A stretch of 8,222 nucleotides of DNA, from contig QMOC01000085.1 of the NCBI GenBank assembly GCA_003648085.1, positions 1 through 8,222 on the forward strand, in the 5' to 3' direction. The notes below the pieces were generated by a model, which ran no database searches, was not told the DNA's origin, and worked only from the letters and a program-made list of their open reading frames with translations. The position numbers and the translations under genes were made by a program. Below, in pieces: positions 6,948 to 8,222 of this stretch (position 1 is its first letter; the number at the start of each line of letters is the position of its first letter). The DNA comes from Chloroflexota bacterium (GTDB taxonomy: Bacteria; Chloroflexota; Anaerolineae; B4-G1).

Positions 6948-7352
6948 TTACCCCCAACCAGCACGCCGGAACAGGTAATACCCGCCGGATAGTGCAATGA
7001 TGATGGCAGCGATTCCTAACAAGGTCATACTTGGCAACTCTTTCACGTCCAAGATGATGACCTTACGAGCGAGGGCCATCATCGCTGCTGCGAAGACGAC
7101 CTCCACGTGGATCATGCGCTCCTCAAGGTAGGCCCTTAATGTTTCCAACAACTCCAGGCTGATCAGGACCAGCAGAAGCAGCCCCAACGTATCCAGCAAC
7201 TTACCAACATCCATCAGTAAGATAGGCGGTGCTGCAAGATCGTTAATGATTCGCCATCCTAAGTCCAGGGCCGAGGAGAGCACCACCATGATCATCAGGA
7301 TAATGAGCAAGGCAACGATGATGCGTTGAAACCACGTTACCAGTTTCTTCAC
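6948..7352 (-). CDS. PsiE-family four-helix inner-membrane protein
   Basis: A 134-residue, strongly hydrophobic protein with four likely membrane helices at about residues 10-32, 51-70, 82-101 and 109-128. Length, helix number and the central stretch (LELLETLRAYLEERMIHVEVVFAAAMMALARKVIILD, split here as residues 66-80 and 81-102) fit the PsiE family, named after an E. coli phosphate-starvation-inducible protein; the biochemical role is not known. I chose the GTG at 7350-7352 because AGGAGG lies at 7357-7362 just upstream. Spacing is only four bases, slightly short, but the earlier in-frame GTG at 7397 has no ribosome binding site. It sits between mvhD (70 bp upstream) and the FrhB-like gene (42 bp downstream) on the same strand, so it is likely co-transcribed. 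It is the only membrane protein here and might anchor or sense for the complex; that is speculation. Confidence 0.8.
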   Translation of the reverse strand: MKKLVTWFQRIIVALLIILMIMVVLSSALDLGWRIINDLAAPPILLMDVGKLLDTLGLLLLVLISLELLETLRAYLEERMIHVEVVFAAAMMALARKVIILDVKELPSMTLLGIAAIIIALSGGYYLFRRAGWG

Positions 7353-7356
7353 ACAT

Positions 7357-7362
7357 CCTCCT
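7357..7362 (-). promoter_or_regulatory. Ribosome binding site deciding the PsiE-family GTG start
   Basis: The minus strand reads AGGAGG, a full Shine-Dalgarno match, four bases before the GTG at 7352. It supports the shorter 134-residue product over the frame's upstream GTG at 7397, which has no such signal. An overlapping ATG inside the same stretch is in another frame and leads to no protein-like sequence. Confidence 0.7.
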
Positions 7363-7422
7363 AATTTTGTTTGACGCCTATGCTCCACTTTCCTCACCGC
7401 GCGCTACGGTTGGATATCTACC

Positions 7423-7851
7423 CTACACTGCCCATTTCTGACGCATTGGATTGGGGCCTTTCTCCTTAAGGAATTCAGTCATCTTCGTCACCGTCTCGGC
7501 GAAGCGCTGTCCCTCAGAAGCGCTTATCCAGCGCAGCCAGACGCGATCCTCGTCGTACCCGGCGCTCTTGAGGATCTCCTTCAGCGCGATGATGCGCCGC
7601 CGGGCTTTGTAGTTCCCCGACTGATAGTGGCAGTCGCCGGGGTGACAGCCGCCGATGAGGACGCCATCAGCCCCGTCCAGAAGTGGCTTAAGCACATAGG
7701 TGGGATCCACCGCGCCAGAGCACATCAAGCGGATGATGCGCACATTGGGCGGGTATTGGATGCGGGACGTACCTGCCAGATCCGCCCCCGTGTACGTGCA
7801 CCAGTTACATAGAAATGCCACGATTTTTGGCTCAAAAGCATCGTTATTCAT
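7423..7851 (-). CDS. mvhD: MvhD-family hydrogenase/heterodisulfide reductase iron-sulfur subunit
   Basis: A 142-residue protein, the usual length of stand-alone MvhD. It carries the family's conserved cysteines: C15 and C18 (FLCNWCTY), C44 (RLMCSGAVD), C69 and C74 (GGCHPGDCHY). MvhD binds a [2Fe-2S] cluster and passes electrons between an external donor module (hydrogenase, formate dehydrogenase or other oxidoreductase) and the FAD of HdrA. It follows an hdrA tail and precedes more redox genes, which fits that role; the donor here is not a recognisable hydrogenase. The ATG start is supported by GAGGAG at 7860-7865, eight bases upstream. Cytoplasmic, with no signal peptide or membrane segment. 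Confidence 0.95.
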   Translation of the reverse strand: MNNDAFEPKIVAFLCNWCTYTGADLAGTSRIQYPPNVRIIRLMCSGAVDPTYVLKPLLDGADGVLIGGCHPGDCHYQSGNYKARRRIIALKEILKSAGYDEDRVWLRWISASEGQRFAETVTKMTEFLKEKGPNPMRQKWAV

Positions 7852-7876
7852 CCCATTCTCTCCTCAAAGATTACGT

Positions 7877-7930
7877 GTTTCAGGTTGCAGGTTTCGCATT
7901 CCAGGGTATATCCAACCTGGAACCTGAGAC
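7877..7930. repeat. Imperfect inverted repeat between hdrA and mvhD
   Basis: Arms 7877-7893 (GTTTCAGGTTGCAGGTT) and 7914-7930 (whose complement reads GTCTCAGGTTCCAGGTT) match at 15 of 17 positions around a 20-base loop, so a long hairpin can form in the mRNA. The arms are themselves built of 7-base near-repeats (CAGGTTG CAGGTTT; AACCTGG AACCTGA), and a further related piece, CCTGGAACCC, follows at 7938-7947. No T-run follows on the transcribed strand, so it does not look like an intrinsic terminator. It fills most of the 97-bp gap. It may be an interspersed repeat or an mRNA-processing or stability hairpin. Confidence 0.7.
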
Positions 7931-7948
7931 ATTGAAGCCTGGAACCCT

Positions 7949-8222
7949 TCATTCCACCAGCGCCTCCACCTGCGCCAGAATCTGCCCAGGGGTGAAGCGT
8001 TGCAGGTGAATGGCCTTGGAGGGACAGGCCGACGCACACGCCCCACACCCCTTGCACAGCACCGCGTTCACAACCGATACGTTCAGATACGGATCGAGGG
8101 CTGGCGCGCCATAGGGACAGACCTCGACGCAGGTGCCACATCCGGCACACTCCTCCACATCCACCACCGCCGTCGCTGCCTCAACCTGCACCGCGCCTCG
8201 GATGAGGGGGATAAGAGCCGAG
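7949..8222 (-). CDS. hdrA: HdrA-type heterodisulfide reductase subunit A, C-terminal fragment (5' part beyond the window)
   Basis: The reading frame is open through the right edge (in-frame residues before the first possible GTG read SALIPLIRGA), so this is the tail of a larger protein, not a free-standing ferredoxin. About 90 residues are visible. They hold two [4Fe-4S] motifs, CAGCGTCVEVCP and CKGCGACASACP, followed by SKAIHLQRFTPGQILAQVEAL and a TGA stop. This arrangement, with the 'ALIPLxRG' lead-in and the 'FTPGQILAQVEAL' ending, is typical of the ferredoxin domain at the C-terminus of HdrA, the FAD-containing electron-bifurcating subunit of soluble Hdr complexes. The next gene downstream is mvhD, the usual HdrA partner. 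The GTG at 8191 is in frame but is an internal Val codon. Whether this HdrA is a single or a double-module form cannot be seen. Confidence 0.9.
   Translation of the reverse strand, partial: SALIPLIRGAVQVEAATAVVDVEECAGCGTCVEVCPYGAPALDPYLNVSVVNAVLCKGCGACASACPSKAIHLQRFTPGQILAQVEALVE

Noticed and set aside
7877..7930. Intrinsic terminator between hdrA and mvhD
   Set aside because: The hairpin is not followed by a T-run on the transcribed strand, and mvhD has no clear promoter of its own after it.
7949..8191. Stand-alone small ferredoxin starting with GTG at 8191
   Set aside because: The same frame stays open to the window edge and encodes sequence typical of HdrA just before its ferredoxin tail, so the GTG is internal.

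Overview
The window is GC-rich and every gene I can support lies on the minus strand, so the order of reading is from high to low coordinates. It looks like part of one redox gene cluster from an anaerobic or facultatively anaerobic bacterium. The heterodisulfide-reductase-type (Hdr) proteins, together with short-period intergenic repeats, resemble what I would expect in Chloroflexota (Anaerolineae-like). That taxonomic guess is an inference and could be wrong.

Layout in transcription order: (1) 8222-7949, the C-terminal end of an HdrA with a two-cluster ferredoxin tail; (2) 7851-7423, MvhD, the [2Fe-2S] protein that docks on HdrA; (3) 7352-6948, a small four-helix membrane protein of the PsiE family; (4) 6905-5793, an FrhB/FdhB-like iron-sulfur protein, possibly flavin-binding; (5) 5649-4918, a fumarate reductase/TfrB-type iron-sulfur protein; (6) 4913-3306, a fumarate reductase/succinate dehydrogenase/TfrA-type flavoprotein; (7) 2998 to the left edge, a very long HdrA made of two HdrA-like modules in one chain, cut by the window edge after residue 999.

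Read together, the genes suggest a soluble electron-transfer complex. HdrA flavins would be the branching or exchange centre, MvhD and the FrhB-like protein would be electron entry or exit modules, and the TfrAB-like pair would be a catalytic end acting on a dicarboxylate such as fumarate/succinate. No HdrB or HdrC (CCG-domain) gene, hydrogenase large subunit or formate dehydrogenase catalytic subunit is in the window, so the partner set is incomplete here. The flavoprotein keeps the substrate-binding residues of fumarate reductases but has Asn where membrane-bound enzymes carry the flavin-linking His.

Three of the wider gene junctions hold repeats: an imperfect 17-bp inverted repeat (7877-7930), an 8-bp-period array (5668-5800), and a 96-bp tandem repeat whose units each fold into a compact three-stem structure (3028-3305). 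The other junctions are 4, 42 and 70 bp. The large plus-strand open frames are shadows of these genes.
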